Below, piece after piece: positions 1-8,787 of a stretch of DNA of 31,057 bases. Source of the stretch: a virus. Under the pieces are notes generated by a model. That model did not search any database. It had not been told where the DNA came from and saw only the letters and a program-made list of their open reading frames with translations. The stretch covers positions 1 to 31,057 of the IMG/VR virus record IMGVR_UViG_3300022822_000061, one strand, 5' to 3'. How positions within the stretch are numbered: position 1 is the stretch's first letter; every line of letters starts with the position of its first letter. The position numbers and the translations under genes are program-made.

Positions 1-740
1 GTAAGGTCAGGTAGTACTTGAGCAATCATTCCTGCAATGTTCATAACGCTGGTGCTTGCAGTTGGGTTCTTTACCATTATATCAACCATGGAGTAAGCAA
101 GCCCGCTGACCTGAGTGTTGGTCCTTGCACCAGAGGTGACTGACAATGGGGCAGCCACAACGTCATCGGTGCTGCCGTCATTCCTGTCGTGGCAACGCAA
201 AATTATGGTTGCATCCCCAGAGTCCTGGGTGCCATGCCACCCGAAGTGTAGTCGGTAACCGCTAGGCAGTATGACCCTAAAGTAGTCGGTGCTCTCCTGC
301 ACAGAGTCCCCAAAGGTGAGCTCTAAGGATTTGTATGGATAGTTTCTATTATTGGAAGCGGTGTCGACGCTCGCTGCAGTACCGACCGAGCTAATTGAGC
401 CCCAGCCAGACTGAGATAACATAGGTGATGCCCAGTTAGGTGACAGCAAGTTGCTGTTTACGGCAAATGGGTCAAGCCAGTAGTAAGGACCGTTTCCATA
501 AATGCCATCAAAGTAGTCTTTTATGGTGTGTAAACTGTCGTTTATTGAGTCGGCATTTAGTGGCCCTGACCAAGCAGGCGAGAAACGCCTGTGGTTGGCC
601 TTAGAACGCTTCGTGAAGGCCCTGCCACTAAGCAGCTGAGCATCATTAAAGTAGCCCTCTGTCGAGGCGTCTAAGCCGGTCTTAGGGGCTGGTATCCAAA
701 CCTGCTTTAGAGCGTTGCCGAAGTAAACTTTGCGTTCCAT
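1..740 (-). CDS. Minor tail protein, partial (C-terminus beyond window)
   Basis: The frame is open from an ATG at 740 to the left edge, giving 246 residues without a stop. It begins MERKVYFGNA and contains a GNGPYYWLDPFA stretch near residue 83-94, then a beta-rich region with many Ser, Thr, Asn and aromatic residues. The ATG overlaps the tape-measure stop by one base (TAATG), so translation is probably coupled. The gene directly after the tape measure in siphoviruses usually encodes the distal tail or a minor tail protein at the tail tip. The 'GPYYWLDP' type segment is common in actinophage minor tail proteins. The exact role (Dit-like or carbohydrate-binding) is inference; the C-terminus is not seen. 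Confidence 0.75.
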   Translation of the reverse strand, partial: MERKVYFGNALKQVWIPAPKTGLDASTEGYFNDAQLLSGRAFTKRSKANHRRFSPAWSGPLNADSINDSLHTIKDYFDGIYGNGPYYWLDPFAVNSNLLSPNWASPMLSQSGWGSISSVGTAASVDTASNNRNYPYKSLELTFGDSVQESTDYFRVILPSGYRLHFGWHGTQDSGDATIILRCHDRNDGSTDDVVAAPLSVTSGARTNTQVSGLAYSMVDIMVKNPTASTSVMNIAGMIAQVLPDL

Positions 741-3700
741 TATCTGATGCCCCTCTGTGCAAGAAGTGTGTTGCCAGCATTTGCCGACTTTGCAATTATT
801 GTGTTGTCAGTGTATAGTGCAACTGGCCTGTCGATTGCAGAGCGAAGCAGCTGCCTGTCTTCTGTTGATAGGTAGACTGTGTTGCTGGTAGCAGCTGCTA
901 CAGAACCCATACGCATCGAGGCTGATGGCGTTTGCATCTGGTTAAGGGAGTTAAAGAAGTCAGGACCATAATGCTTAACTGCTGCGGACTTGACAACAAA
1001 CTCACCGTTGGAAAGTCTAGCCGAGATGCTGTCGCTAGTGCCTGTTCCTGGGCCGGTGATTAATCCACCAGTTGCTGCCTCTACGCTGCCGCGAACCCAG
1101 CCCTTAAAGTCGCGTCCACTATTTGCCTGGACGGTCTTTTCTATTGTGGTTACGGTTATGGTCTTGCTCTTTATAGAAGCAAGTCTAGCATTGGCATCCT
1201 TGGCAAACTTCTGTACCTTGGTAAGAGCAGCGTCTGTCTCTGCTTCAATTATCGTTCTAATGTTATCTGGAATTTCATCCATCGAAGCAATTAACTCGGT
1301 TCGCAAAACATCTGCAACGGCTTGTGCCTCAGTCTGGGTGTAACCCATTTGGATTGCATTCTCCTTAAACGCCTCAACTTGCTTGTCAATTATTGCAGTT
1401 AGGTCAGCACCGGGCGCAGCAGTTGTAATCATAAACGCTGCCACATTAGCATACTTGCCGGCCATGTCTTGAAGCACACGGTTCTGCTCTATTATGTCAC
1501 GAGTAGTGGAGTTGATTCCAAGCTTGCTGTTGGCGTCTGCAATCTCTTCTTGAGATGCAAGCACAGCTTTGTTGGCGTCAGTAATGTCTTTTTCTTTAGC
1601 CGAAATTTCGGTGTCAATTGTGTCAAGCTGAGCACGAATTGCATCTGCTCTTAGTGTGTCACCATACTTGATTGCAATCTGTAGCTGGTACTCAAGCTTG
1701 CCACTGTCTGCAGTAAGCTCATTGATAGAGTCCTTGGCTTCCTGAATAGACTGGTTAGCCTCGACAATTGCATCGTTCGCACTTTCGATTGACTTCCTTG
1801 CGTCATCTTGGGCATCTGTAAGGTCCAGCCATCCAAGGGTAACATCGTCAATTGCACGACCTTGAGCGAATGTTGCGCTAAGTCCTGCGCTGAGAGCAGA
1901 CTGTACCTTGCCAACTGCTTCTGCTATTTCAAGTAAAGCTCGCTTTGCATTGTCTGTGTTTGCCAGCTGAGCATAGAACTGCTTCGTTTCGTTCTTAGAA
2001 ACCTTAGCACTCTTGCCGTTTTTCTTTATAGCTTGGTCTATCTGCTTAAGACCTTCTCCGCTAACCCCAACCTTAACTAGGGCAGCACGAAGTGCACCTA
2101 GGCTATTTGCAAATACCTGAGTGTTGCCGTTAGATTTATCTGCAAGCGCATCTATTGTGTCTAGGACACTGCTAATGTTGTCTCTTCCCTCTTCGCTCCA
2201 TTGTGAGAAAACCTTACCATTCTTTTTAAGAGAGGACCCAAGTGATTCAACTGCATTCAGCGCAGCAAGTTTATTATTGGTACCCTTAAACAATGACTCA
2301 AGTTGATTCTTTAATTTCTGAAGTGGTGTTACGGCAGTTGCTGCCGCCTTTCCTACCTTTTCAATTTCCTTCACAATGTAGAACTCGCCATCAAGGACAC
2401 CCAGCGCCTGTTCCATCTCGGCTCTCCACATTACAACTTCCATGTAGCTGCCAGCTGTGGCTATCTTAGTGGCATACATGGCCCTGATGACAGACCTCAT
2501 ACCTTCGAGGCTAACTTCTCTTTCAAACTCTGCCCTCATGTTGGCAAACTCTCCACCAACTGCAACAAGGTTACTTACTAACGCGCCCTTTATGAGGTTA
2601 AAGGCGTCAGAGGTGTTTACCCCAGAATTGTTAAGTGCATCTAGTCCACCAATTATTCTCTTAAATGCACCCTCAATACCCTCATTGGCAGCAAGTGAGG
2701 CGTCTACTGCGGAGCTCATAAATGCAGCAAAGTTAGAAGTGTTTTTTCTAGCAGCTTCTGTTACCCCGTCAAGCTCTCCAGCTGTATCCCTTGCATCCTG
2801 TGCAAAACTGTCAAGTGCACCCGCTACTTTACCTTCGGAAATAGAAGCCTCGGTTATTTCCTTGAATGAATTTCTAATGTCATCGGCAAGGTCAAGTGCC
2901 GCCTTACGTTCCTCTTCCAGTTTTTCAGTTGCTGCATCAGTTTCAATACCAAGTTGTTCTTGGGATACTGCAAATTCTATAAGGGCCTCTGCTCCTTCTT
3001 TTGCAGCACCCATAAATCCGTCAGTCGCTTTTCCCCCCTTAACAAGCAGGCCGGTTTGAGACCTCAATTTAGTTCCGCTTACATCAATCTCTGAAGCAAA
3101 CTTCTTTATTTCATCAACTGTAAAATCAAACCCAAGGTCCTCAAGACCCTTCTGTAGGTTTAACAAGGTTGCTGGCTGGGCGTCAACTGCTGCACCTATT
3201 AGTTGCATTGCAGTTACAAAGGACTTTGAGTATTCCTCGGCAGTAAGGCCACCATCGGTCATGCCCTCACTAACCATCTTTCCTGCGCTAAATCCTATAT
3301 CGTTTAACACACCTCTTACTCCAGGAGTAATTTCAGTTAGCTCTGTCCAGAAATTTGAGCCCTTACCATCATAGTCTTTAAGGGCATCTAGTATCATTGC
3401 AGCGACATTTTCACCAAGCATTAGATTTGTTATAGCAAGTTCATCATTAAGCTTTGCCTGCTCCTGGCGCTGCTCACGTGTAGCCTCTATCTGACCACCC
3501 ATTACACCTACTTGGGTTGAAATAGCCTCGATTGCATCATCTCTCAGCCCTATTGCTTCTTTTATGGTTTCATTCTCGTCGTCTAGTGCTTCCTTTGCTT
3601 CAGTAGCGCCGGCAACGATAGTCGTAAACGAAGAGCCAAGCTCCGCATCCTTTTGTGCAGCAGTTACTAGGGCATCAAAGCCCCCAGCTGCTTCAAACAT

Positions 3701-5845
3701 TGCACCCTCTGCTTCTTTTGCTCCGTTTGCTAGGGAACTAAAGATTGCATAACCAGTTGCAAGCAAAGCTAATGCTATCCCGACTGGGCCGAGAGCAACC
3801 GACATAGCTCTTGAGAATAATGTTACCCCTACACTTGCCTTTTTAGCGCCTGTTCCTACTGCAGCAAAGGAGTTTCTAAAGGCCGACATGACTCCGGTAG
3901 CAGCTCCGGCGTTTGGTATCAAGGCAACAATTAGCTGCCTAAAGAGGCCAACGCTGATTGTGGCATCATTCCCTGCAATCTTAAGGTTTTTCATAGCCAA
4001 GCTTATTGCAAGCAATCCAGCTATTCCCATTGTTAGCGAGGCCACAAACACTGCCAGTCCAGCAACAAGTCCGCCTATAATATTTATCACAGTAAGTACT
4101 GCCGGATTTGTTTTTCTTAGCATCTCTGAAAGATTGGTTATTGCTTCAACTATAAAGGCAACTGGTCCAGCAAGCCTTTCTCCAAAGGCTGCCGCTAGAC
4201 CCTCAATGGAATTTTGCATCATTGATACTTTTGAGGCCAAGTCGTCTACAACTAGGGAGTATGCTTCTGAAGAAAAAGCTGCTCTTTCAAATTCTAGGTT
4301 AGAATCCTGGATGGACTTAGTAAGTACATCTTGATTTTGTGAGAGCTTAGAAATTACGTTGAGCTCTCTCACGTTTGTAATTCCAAGTGCTGTCATTGTA
4401 GCGTTTAAGGTCCCAGCAGCATTAGCACCGGAAAGGAACTGCTGGAAAAACTCAGAAGAGTCTTCTCTAAACAGGTCAGCAGCCTGTTCGCTTGTGACAC
4501 CTATCACCTTGGCAAAGTCATCTAGCTTTTCCCCACCTTGGGCAACACCAAGGTCGAAGGTTCTGAAAAGCCTGGTGAACACACCACGTGCCTCTTCTGG
4601 TCTTACCTTAAGGGAAGCAAGTGCAGTAGCAAAACCGATTGTGTCTGCAGCCGAGATTTTGGACTGAGCTGATACCGAGGCAATAGATTCTGCCATCTTC
4701 AGAATTTCCGCGTCAGTAGCAACGGCGCTAATACCGGCGTATGTTATTGCTGAAGATAGATTCTCAAACTGAGAAGCAGGGACTTTCATTAGCGAGGAAA
4801 GCCTACCAAAGCTAAGGGCAACAGTGTCTACAGAAATGCCCGTAATAGCAGAGAATCTTGCAACTGTTTCTGTAAAGTCACCTAGGTCATTTGATGCTAT
4901 ACCGAGTTGAGCACCAAGGGTGGCTATGTTAGTAAGGTCTGCAAAAGCAACCGGTATCACGGTGCTCATGTCAATAAATTCGTTCTTAAGGTCTCTTGCG
5001 GCTTTACCGCTCACCTGAGCCGTTCTCTCTACCGAGGTGAATGCTGACTCAAACTTGATAGCAGCCACAACTCCAGCTGCCATAGCACCGGTTATTGCGG
5101 CACCAAATGCCAGCGCCCTACGGCTTATGTCATAGAGTGCGTAACGGCTAGACGCCATCTTCCTGGTAAAGTCTTCATCATCCATGATGAAGCTAACCTT
5201 TTGTGTAAAGGCTTGGTCTTTAGCTGCGCGTCTTTCTTGCCTACGGCTCCTAGAGGTCTGTGCGTTTTCCTTCAACCAAGCCTGATACCTTTTTTGTTCT
5301 TGCTTTTCAAGGTTTCTAAAGGTCTTGCCTAGGTCACTCTCTTTTTTGAAACGTGCCTTAGATACGTTTAGCTTTTCTTTTTCTGCATTTTTGTAGGCAC
5401 TAGTAATTGCCTTGATTGTCTGCTTATCGTTTTTCTCATAGACTTTAGTTAGAGACCTAGTGGTTTTAATTCTAAGCCTAACAGCGGCTTCTTTTTCCTT
5501 TTCGGAAAGGATAAATTTATGCTTGTCGGGGTTGTCTTGAGTAATATCTCTAATAGGCAGGGGCCTACCGACATTGGTACCGGCTCTAGTCCCACCGGTA
5601 TTACGTACTTTTTCTAGCTCAAACTTAGCAAGGAGTTTCTGTTTTGTCCTAAGTGACTCAAGCTCCTGGGCTTCGCTTCTACGAAGCTGAGCCGTACGCT
5701 TTGTTGCACTTTTATCCAGGTAGCCATCTATTTTGTCTGCGCTTATTTTGGCAGCGCCTGAGATGACCTTAAAGGAGCCAGCGGCTTGTTTCGCGTTTGC
5801 TACAAACTTACCAACTTCAAAACGAATTCTTGCGCGAATTTCCAA
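740..5845 (-). CDS. Tail tape measure protein
   Basis: 1701 residues, the longest gene in the window. It sets tail length and occupies the tail lumen before DNA ejection. Residues 1-235 are highly charged, Lys/Arg-rich and coiled-coil-like. About 245-480 matches the TP901-type tape measure core (conserved around residues 262-275, AIKFESAFTSVERT). A long hydrophobic stretch lies at about 575-635, followed by helical Ala/Glu/Lys-rich repeats. A GGLITGPGTGTSDS segment near residue 1615 followed by SARLSNGEFVV is the usual tape-measure C-terminal signature. The start is TTG, chosen because GAGGTGG sits 7 nt upstream. It follows the tail assembly chaperones, the canonical order. At the usual ~1.5 angstrom per residue the tail would be roughly 250 nm. 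Confidence 0.95.
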   Translation of the reverse strand: MEIRARIRFEVGKFVANAKQAAGSFKVISGAAKISADKIDGYLDKSATKRTAQLRRSEAQELESLRTKQKLLAKFELEKVRNTGGTRAGTNVGRPLPIRDITQDNPDKHKFILSEKEKEAAVRLRIKTTRSLTKVYEKNDKQTIKAITSAYKNAEKEKLNVSKARFKKESDLGKTFRNLEKQEQKRYQAWLKENAQTSRSRRQERRAAKDQAFTQKVSFIMDDEDFTRKMASSRYALYDISRRALAFGAAITGAMAAGVVAAIKFESAFTSVERTAQVSGKAARDLKNEFIDMSTVIPVAFADLTNIATLGAQLGIASNDLGDFTETVARFSAITGISVDTVALSFGRLSSLMKVPASQFENLSSAITYAGISAVATDAEILKMAESIASVSAQSKISAADTIGFATALASLKVRPEEARGVFTRLFRTFDLGVAQGGEKLDDFAKVIGVTSEQAADLFREDSSEFFQQFLSGANAAGTLNATMTALGITNVRELNVISKLSQNQDVLTKSIQDSNLEFERAAFSSEAYSLVVDDLASKVSMMQNSIEGLAAAFGERLAGPVAFIVEAITNLSEMLRKTNPAVLTVINIIGGLVAGLAVFVASLTMGIAGLLAISLAMKNLKIAGNDATISVGLFRQLIVALIPNAGAATGVMSAFRNSFAAVGTGAKKASVGVTLFSRAMSVALGPVGIALALLATGYAIFSSLANGAKEAEGAMFEAAGGFDALVTAAQKDAELGSSFTTIVAGATEAKEALDDENETIKEAIGLRDDAIEAISTQVGVMGGQIEATREQRQEQAKLNDELAITNLMLGENVAAMILDALKDYDGKGSNFWTELTEITPGVRGVLNDIGFSAGKMVSEGMTDGGLTAEEYSKSFVTAMQLIGAAVDAQPATLLNLQKGLEDLGFDFTVDEIKKFASEIDVSGTKLRSQTGLLVKGGKATDGFMGAAKEGAEALIEFAVSQEQLGIETDAATEKLEEERKAALDLADDIRNSFKEITEASISEGKVAGALDSFAQDARDTAGELDGVTEAARKNTSNFAAFMSSAVDASLAANEGIEGAFKRIIGGLDALNNSGVNTSDAFNLIKGALVSNLVAVGGEFANMRAEFEREVSLEGMRSVIRAMYATKIATAGSYMEVVMWRAEMEQALGVLDGEFYIVKEIEKVGKAAATAVTPLQKLKNQLESLFKGTNNKLAALNAVESLGSSLKKNGKVFSQWSEEGRDNISSVLDTIDALADKSNGNTQVFANSLGALRAALVKVGVSGEGLKQIDQAIKKNGKSAKVSKNETKQFYAQLANTDNAKRALLEIAEAVGKVQSALSAGLSATFAQGRAIDDVTLGWLDLTDAQDDARKSIESANDAIVEANQSIQEAKDSINELTADSGKLEYQLQIAIKYGDTLRADAIRAQLDTIDTEISAKEKDITDANKAVLASQEEIADANSKLGINSTTRDIIEQNRVLQDMAGKYANVAAFMITTAAPGADLTAIIDKQVEAFKENAIQMGYTQTEAQAVADVLRTELIASMDEIPDNIRTIIEAETDAALTKVQKFAKDANARLASIKSKTITVTTIEKTVQANSGRDFKGWVRGSVEAATGGLITGPGTGTSDSISARLSNGEFVVKSAAVKHYGPDFFNSLNQMQTPSASMRMGSVAAATSNTVYLSTEDRQLLRSAIDRPVALYTDNTIIAKSANAGNTLLAQRGIR

Positions 5846-5870
5846 AACAGCACCACCTCAAGGTTACTAC

Positions 5871-6868
5871 CTATTGTATCGTGTCATTATCAGGCTGGTA
5901 GAGGTGCTCCATGTAGGAAAGTCTTGTTGGCATATCACCGCCATCATAGGTGTAGGCAACCGTGTAGGGGTATTCACCATAGGTTTTCTTAGAAGACTTC
6001 TTCTTGTCTTCCTTTTCCGTCCATCGCTCAAGCTCTGCTTTAGCAAAGCACTTAGCAACCTTAACCTTAAATCCCACGTTGGTTGCGTTTTCATTACGGC
6101 AAATCCAAATTGGGTTACCACACTCTCCACAAGTCTCGTCCTGGAGAATCTGGTAAGCCTCTAGCAATTTAAAATCAAAGCTTATCCAGGGGTCAGACGG
6201 CTGCTCATGAAAAAGCATAGCAACTGGTCTTATTCCTGAATTGATGGCCGCCTTGATAGATGTTATGTACTGGCGGTTACCTTCCCAAGTCAGGACTTCT
6301 GTAAAAAACCTGCGTCCGTAACCGTATCAAAATAGGAAGTAGCAAGAGTCAGCTTTTGCATTGTGTCGATTAGGACTTCCCATGAGTCAATTGGCATGAT
6401 GCCTCTGAGCTCTATGACATCCTCAACAGTAAAGTTGCTGTCATCTTCGTTGCCATCTACATCTGTCACCTTAACAACGTTTTCGGCAATCAATGCACAG
6501 AGGTAATACTTAACCCAATCAGGCTCGTTCTTTTCTTCGGCATCTGGGTAAAGCTTGTTGGCAGCTTCTGTGACCTTTTCTACGGTCCCTTGGCCTACGC
6601 CCTTCATGTGGAAGGTAAGTTTAGAATTAGTTATTTGCTTTGCAAGCTCATCCATTTTATCAACAGTATCTGTGTACTCCTTAGATTCCACGTCAAGTGT
6701 CTTGGCTAGCTTGTCTAGCTCTGCAAACTCATAAGCAGCAGCAGCATCGATGTAAACATCTACTGTCGTCTCTGGGAATGCCCTGTCTTTAATTGCATCA
6801 GCTAGGGAGAACTTGCCCTTCTTCTGGGCTGCCTCAACCATGTCTACTACGTTATTATCTTCGCTCAT
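5871..6868 (-). CDS. Tail assembly chaperone, long form by -1 frameshift (gpGT-like)
   Basis: The reading frame of a 115-residue ORF (ATG at 6218) stays open upstream to the end of the short chaperone gene. The two join through a T TTT TTA slippery heptamer at 6302-6308. After the slip the ribosome reads TEVLTWEGNRQY and on through MLFHEQPSD, ending ..YQPDNDTIQ at 5871. Counting from the 6868 start, the fusion is about 332 residues. In lambda-type and actinobacterial siphoviruses the short form (G) and the frameshifted form (GT) are made in a fixed ratio and coat the tape measure during tail assembly. The extension has a CGECGNPIWIC cysteine cluster that could bind metal. Position just before the tape measure gene is canonical. 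Confidence 0.85.
5873..5881 (-). promoter_or_regulatory. Possible -10 element (CGATACAAT) upstream of tape measure gene
   Basis: On the minus strand CGATACAAT overlaps the last codons and stop of the chaperone frameshift ORF, 27 nt before the tape-measure TTG with its Shine-Dalgarno. It matches the TGRTANAAT family seen elsewhere except for C in place of the first T. It could give extra tape-measure transcript, but its overlap with coding sequence lowers confidence. Confidence 0.3.
6290..6868 (-). CDS. Tail assembly chaperone, short form (gpG-like)
   Basis: 192 residues from ATG 6868 (MSEDNNVVDM), an acidic and largely helical protein. An in-frame ATG five codons earlier (6883) exists, but only the 6868 ATG has a Shine-Dalgarno (GAAAGGG, 6 nt upstream), and the sequence before 6883 is pyrimidine-rich. 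Its position between the major tail protein and the tape measure, its size, and a slippery site three codons before its stop identify it as the G-type tail assembly chaperone. The C-terminus ends GFLQKS when no frameshift occurs. Sequence similarity to named families is weak by eye, so the call rests mainly on context plus the frameshift signal. Confidence 0.87.
   Translation of the reverse strand: MSEDNNVVDMVEAAQKKGKFSLADAIKDRAFPETTVDVYIDAAAAYEFAELDKLAKTLDVESKEYTDTVDKMDELAKQITNSKLTFHMKGVGQGTVEKVTEAANKLYPDAEEKNEPDWVKYYLCALIAENVVKVTDVDGNEDDSNFTVEDVIELRGIMPIDSWEVLIDTMQKLTLATSYFDTVTDAGFLQKS
6302..6308 (-). promoter_or_regulatory. Programmed -1 ribosomal frameshift site (T TTT TTA)
   Basis: In the zero frame the codons are GGT TTT TTA CAG AAG TCC TGA. 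The heptamer TTTTTTA is in exact X XXY YYZ register and lies just before the stop. Slipping back one base reads ACA GAA GTC in the frame of the 115-residue downstream ORF, with no stop in between. This is the classic arrangement for siphovirus tail chaperone frameshifting. Confidence 0.87.
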
Positions 6869-6904
6869 TATTTGCCCTTTCATTATCGCCGTTTGGAGGT
6901 GAAA

Positions 6905-6944
6905 GACTGGGTGGAGTAAAACGGGCGCAAAACCCCACCCAGTC
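6905..6944 (-). terminator. Hairpin downstream of major tail protein gene
   Basis: A perfect 10-bp inverted repeat, GACTGGGTGG at 6905-6914 and CCACCCAGTC at 6935-6944, with a 20-nt loop. On the minus-strand transcript it is followed by only a short run of T (TTTC), so it is probably a partial terminator or RNA-stabilising hairpin. It sits between the abundant major tail protein and the low-abundance chaperone and tape measure genes, where attenuation would make sense. Confidence 0.6.
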
Positions 6945-6957
6945 GGTTATTCAGCTA

Positions 6958-8040
6958 TTAAACTACTGTGTCTACGTTAACAGCAAGGTTACCCTGAGGG
7001 GCAAAGTTGACCATGAACTTAACGCTGTCTTCACCTTCGGTGTTGTCCATGAATGCGTCTGCAATAAACTTGAATGCAGATACTTCCTGGTCAGCAGCAA
7101 GGTCGGTCTCAGCTGGGATTCCAACGCGGGTAACCAAGAAGCCAACTGGACGTGAACCGTCAGTAGCTGCCTTGAATGCCTCGTATGCGTTGTAGTAAGC
7201 TCCAGCAGTTTCTGAAGTTACTCCACGGAAGAAGGTTAGTGAACCAGAGAACTGCGCGAAACCGCGAGTCTGGACCTGACCTTCATCTAGGATTCCACGG
7301 TCATCAATCTTGTTAGAGTCAGATGCACCTAGGTCGTAACCATCCCAAGCAATTGCTCCGGTTAGGTCAATCGAGCCAGTGGCTTCTATGTCAGCAACGG
7401 AAGGAGCCGCAAGGAACGCAGCCTCTGTGCCGGAAAGGTTGTCAGAAGGAACCCAGTAGACACGAATCTTACCGTTTGAGGTAGACTTCGTTCCAACTAG
7501 TGCCTTTAGCTCTGGACCTGAACCAGCAGTACCAGCTGCGACGTCAATGTTTACTCTGACTTCACCAGTGGTTAGGAAGCGAGCACCGGTACGAATCATT
7601 TCGCCATCGCCAAGAATCTCGATTGGGAAATCAGTCTTAACGCCGTATACGCTAATCTCGTCACCTGCTGCAAAAGCAGCAGTGTGTAGTTTACCAACAC
7701 GCTTGATTAGGTAATACTTTACGTCAGGTGCAGCAAACAAACTACGGAACTTATTGTAAACTGAATCTGCAGCAATGTTCTCATCACGGAATCCATCAAA
7801 GGATGCCTCGTAGTTGGTGTAGGTAGGGGTCTGGACCGAAGCGTTATCAACGATAGCTAGTGAGTCATCGCTTTCAGAGTCGGTCATGTTTAGTGTGTAG
7901 TCGTCTGTAACTGCTGGCGAAATGTTGAATACCTTAGCGGCGTCAGTAATCTCGTCCAGCGTAGGAGCTGTCCAATCTACAAACGCATCATAGGTAGCGA
8001 CATAAAGGCCAACGTTCGGACGTAGCATCTTTGTTGCCAT
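6958..8040 (-). CDS. Major tail protein
   Basis: 360 residues from ATG 8040, preceded by GAGGAATAAAGC. The product begins MATKMLRPNVGLYVATYDAF and is acidic, Ala/Asp/Gly-rich and apparently beta-rich, as expected for a tail-tube subunit. The N-terminal 'VGLYVA..' followed by a 'WTAPTLDEI' segment resembles major tail proteins of actinobacterial siphoviruses, whose N-terminus names the element and then lists its position in the tube. Order (connectors, small protein, this gene, chaperones, tape measure) is the standard one. A strong hairpin follows the gene. No separate Ig-like C-terminal domain is obvious. Confidence 0.87.
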   Translation of the reverse strand: MATKMLRPNVGLYVATYDAFVDWTAPTLDEITDAAKVFNISPAVTDDYTLNMTDSESDDSLAIVDNASVQTPTYTNYEASFDGFRDENIAADSVYNKFRSLFAAPDVKYYLIKRVGKLHTAAFAAGDEISVYGVKTDFPIEILGDGEMIRTGARFLTTGEVRVNIDVAAGTAGSGPELKALVGTKSTSNGKIRVYWVPSDNLSGTEAAFLAAPSVADIEATGSIDLTGAIAWDGYDLGASDSNKIDDRGILDEGQVQTRGFAQFSGSLTFFRGVTSETAGAYYNAYEAFKAATDGSRPVGFLVTRVGIPAETDLAADQEVSAFKFIADAFMDNTEGEDSVKFMVNFAPQGNLAVNVDTVV

Positions 8041-8043
8041 GCT

Positions 8044-8322
8044 TTATTCCTCGTTCTCTTCAATGTTGGTTGGAGCAGGCTGCTCCTCGGTTTTTGTGTT
8101 TGCTAGTCTTTGCCAGATTGTGCCGTCTTGGACAAGGCCATCGCCATCTCCATCAACAGCATCTGGAACATGCTTAGCAAACTTCTTGCTGTTTTCTTTT
8201 TTTGGAGCAGCCTTGACCACAGAACCAGCAGGTTCAAGGTCTTTGCCCAAAACTGGGTGCCCTAAGTAGTGCTCAGGGACGTTGACGGATTTACCCGTTC
8301 GCTTATTAATAGCCAATGCCAT
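8044..8322 (-). CDS. Small protein with DGDGDG acidic motif, unknown function
   Basis: 92 residues from ATG 8322 (MALAINKRTGKSVNVPEHYL). This start was chosen over one 23 codons upstream because GGAAGGAC lies 6-7 nt before it, and the upstream extension would overlap the tail terminator gene. The protein has a Lys-rich middle and an AVDGDGDGLVQDGTIWQRL segment near residues 61-79 with alternating Asp-Gly like a calcium loop. Such 'DGDGL..DGT' tails are seen in assorted actinophage virion proteins. It sits immediately before the major tail gene (4-nt gap), so a role in tail-tube assembly is possible. No specific family is recognised. Confidence 0.72.
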   Translation of the reverse strand: MALAINKRTGKSVNVPEHYLGHPVLGKDLEPAGSVVKAAPKKENSKKFAKHVPDAVDGDGDGLVQDGTIWQRLANTKTEEQPAPTNIEENEE

Positions 8323-8344
8323 TATAGTCCTTCCAATCTTATCT

Positions 8345-8353
8345 ATTTTACCA
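8345..8353 (-). promoter_or_regulatory. Extended -10 promoter element (TGGTAAAAT)
   Basis: TGGTAAAAT on the minus strand overlaps the final Trp codon and stop of the tail terminator gene. It lies 22 nt before the ATG at 8322, leaving room for the GGAAGGAC Shine-Dalgarno. It is one of the recurring TGRTANAAT elements. It would boost transcription of the small protein and major tail protein genes. Confidence 0.55.
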
Positions 8354-8773
8354 TGCGGTGTTGACTTGCAGGATGAATCCAAGCTCAACAATGTAGCTAT
8401 TTGGCTTTGTTACTTGCATCGAGTAGTCTATGCTGCCACCGGCAAACCGGATTTCCCCAGCATCTGTAGGCTGGAAACCTATAATCTTGTTCTTAACTAA
8501 GTCTGCGATTTGCCTGGATGCTCTCTGATTGGTAGATGTGCAAGTGACTATAAAGTAGGACTCAGCCGCGTCATACTTTGCGCTGAGGATTCCGTTGCCC
8601 TGCTCGGTAGGATACATATCGGCATACTGCACAACTAAGTACGGAAGCAAGTTGCCGGAGGAATCGAACTTAAGCTTGGAGTCGGCAGGGGCTGAGGTCT
8701 CATAGACATCCTGAGCTAGCTCTTCAAGCTTGGCGGTAATCTGGTCGTGGACCGCAAGTATGTTAAGGCTCAA
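8348..8773 (-). CDS. Tail terminator protein (gpU-like)
   Basis: 141 residues, starting at TTG 8773 with GAGAG 7 nt upstream; no closer ATG fits. An N-terminal helix (ILAVHDQITAKLEELAQDVY) is followed by a beta-rich body that includes LPYLVVQYADMYP and IVTCTST. This layout, 'short helix, then LP(Y)LVV', is typical of the tail terminator family that caps the tail tube. It lies between the HK97 gp10-like gene and the major tail gene, where that protein is encoded in most siphoviruses. Family assignment is from pattern and context only. Confidence 0.62.
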   Translation of the reverse strand: MSLNILAVHDQITAKLEELAQDVYETSAPADSKLKFDSSGNLLPYLVVQYADMYPTEQGNGILSAKYDAAESYFIVTCTSTNQRASRQIADLVKNKIIGFQPTDAGEIRFAGGSIDYSMQVTKPNSYIVELGFILQVNTAW

Positions 8774-8787
8774 TTTATGCTCTCATT

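Noticed and set aside
2457-4334. Open frames on the plus strand opposite the tape measure gene (up to 200 codons)
   Set aside because: Ser/Ala-rich antisense shadows with no start signals; the minus-strand frame is a clear tape measure protein.
6869-6883. ATG at 6883 as the chaperone start
   Set aside because: No Shine-Dalgarno; the ATG at 6868 has GAAAGGG at proper distance.
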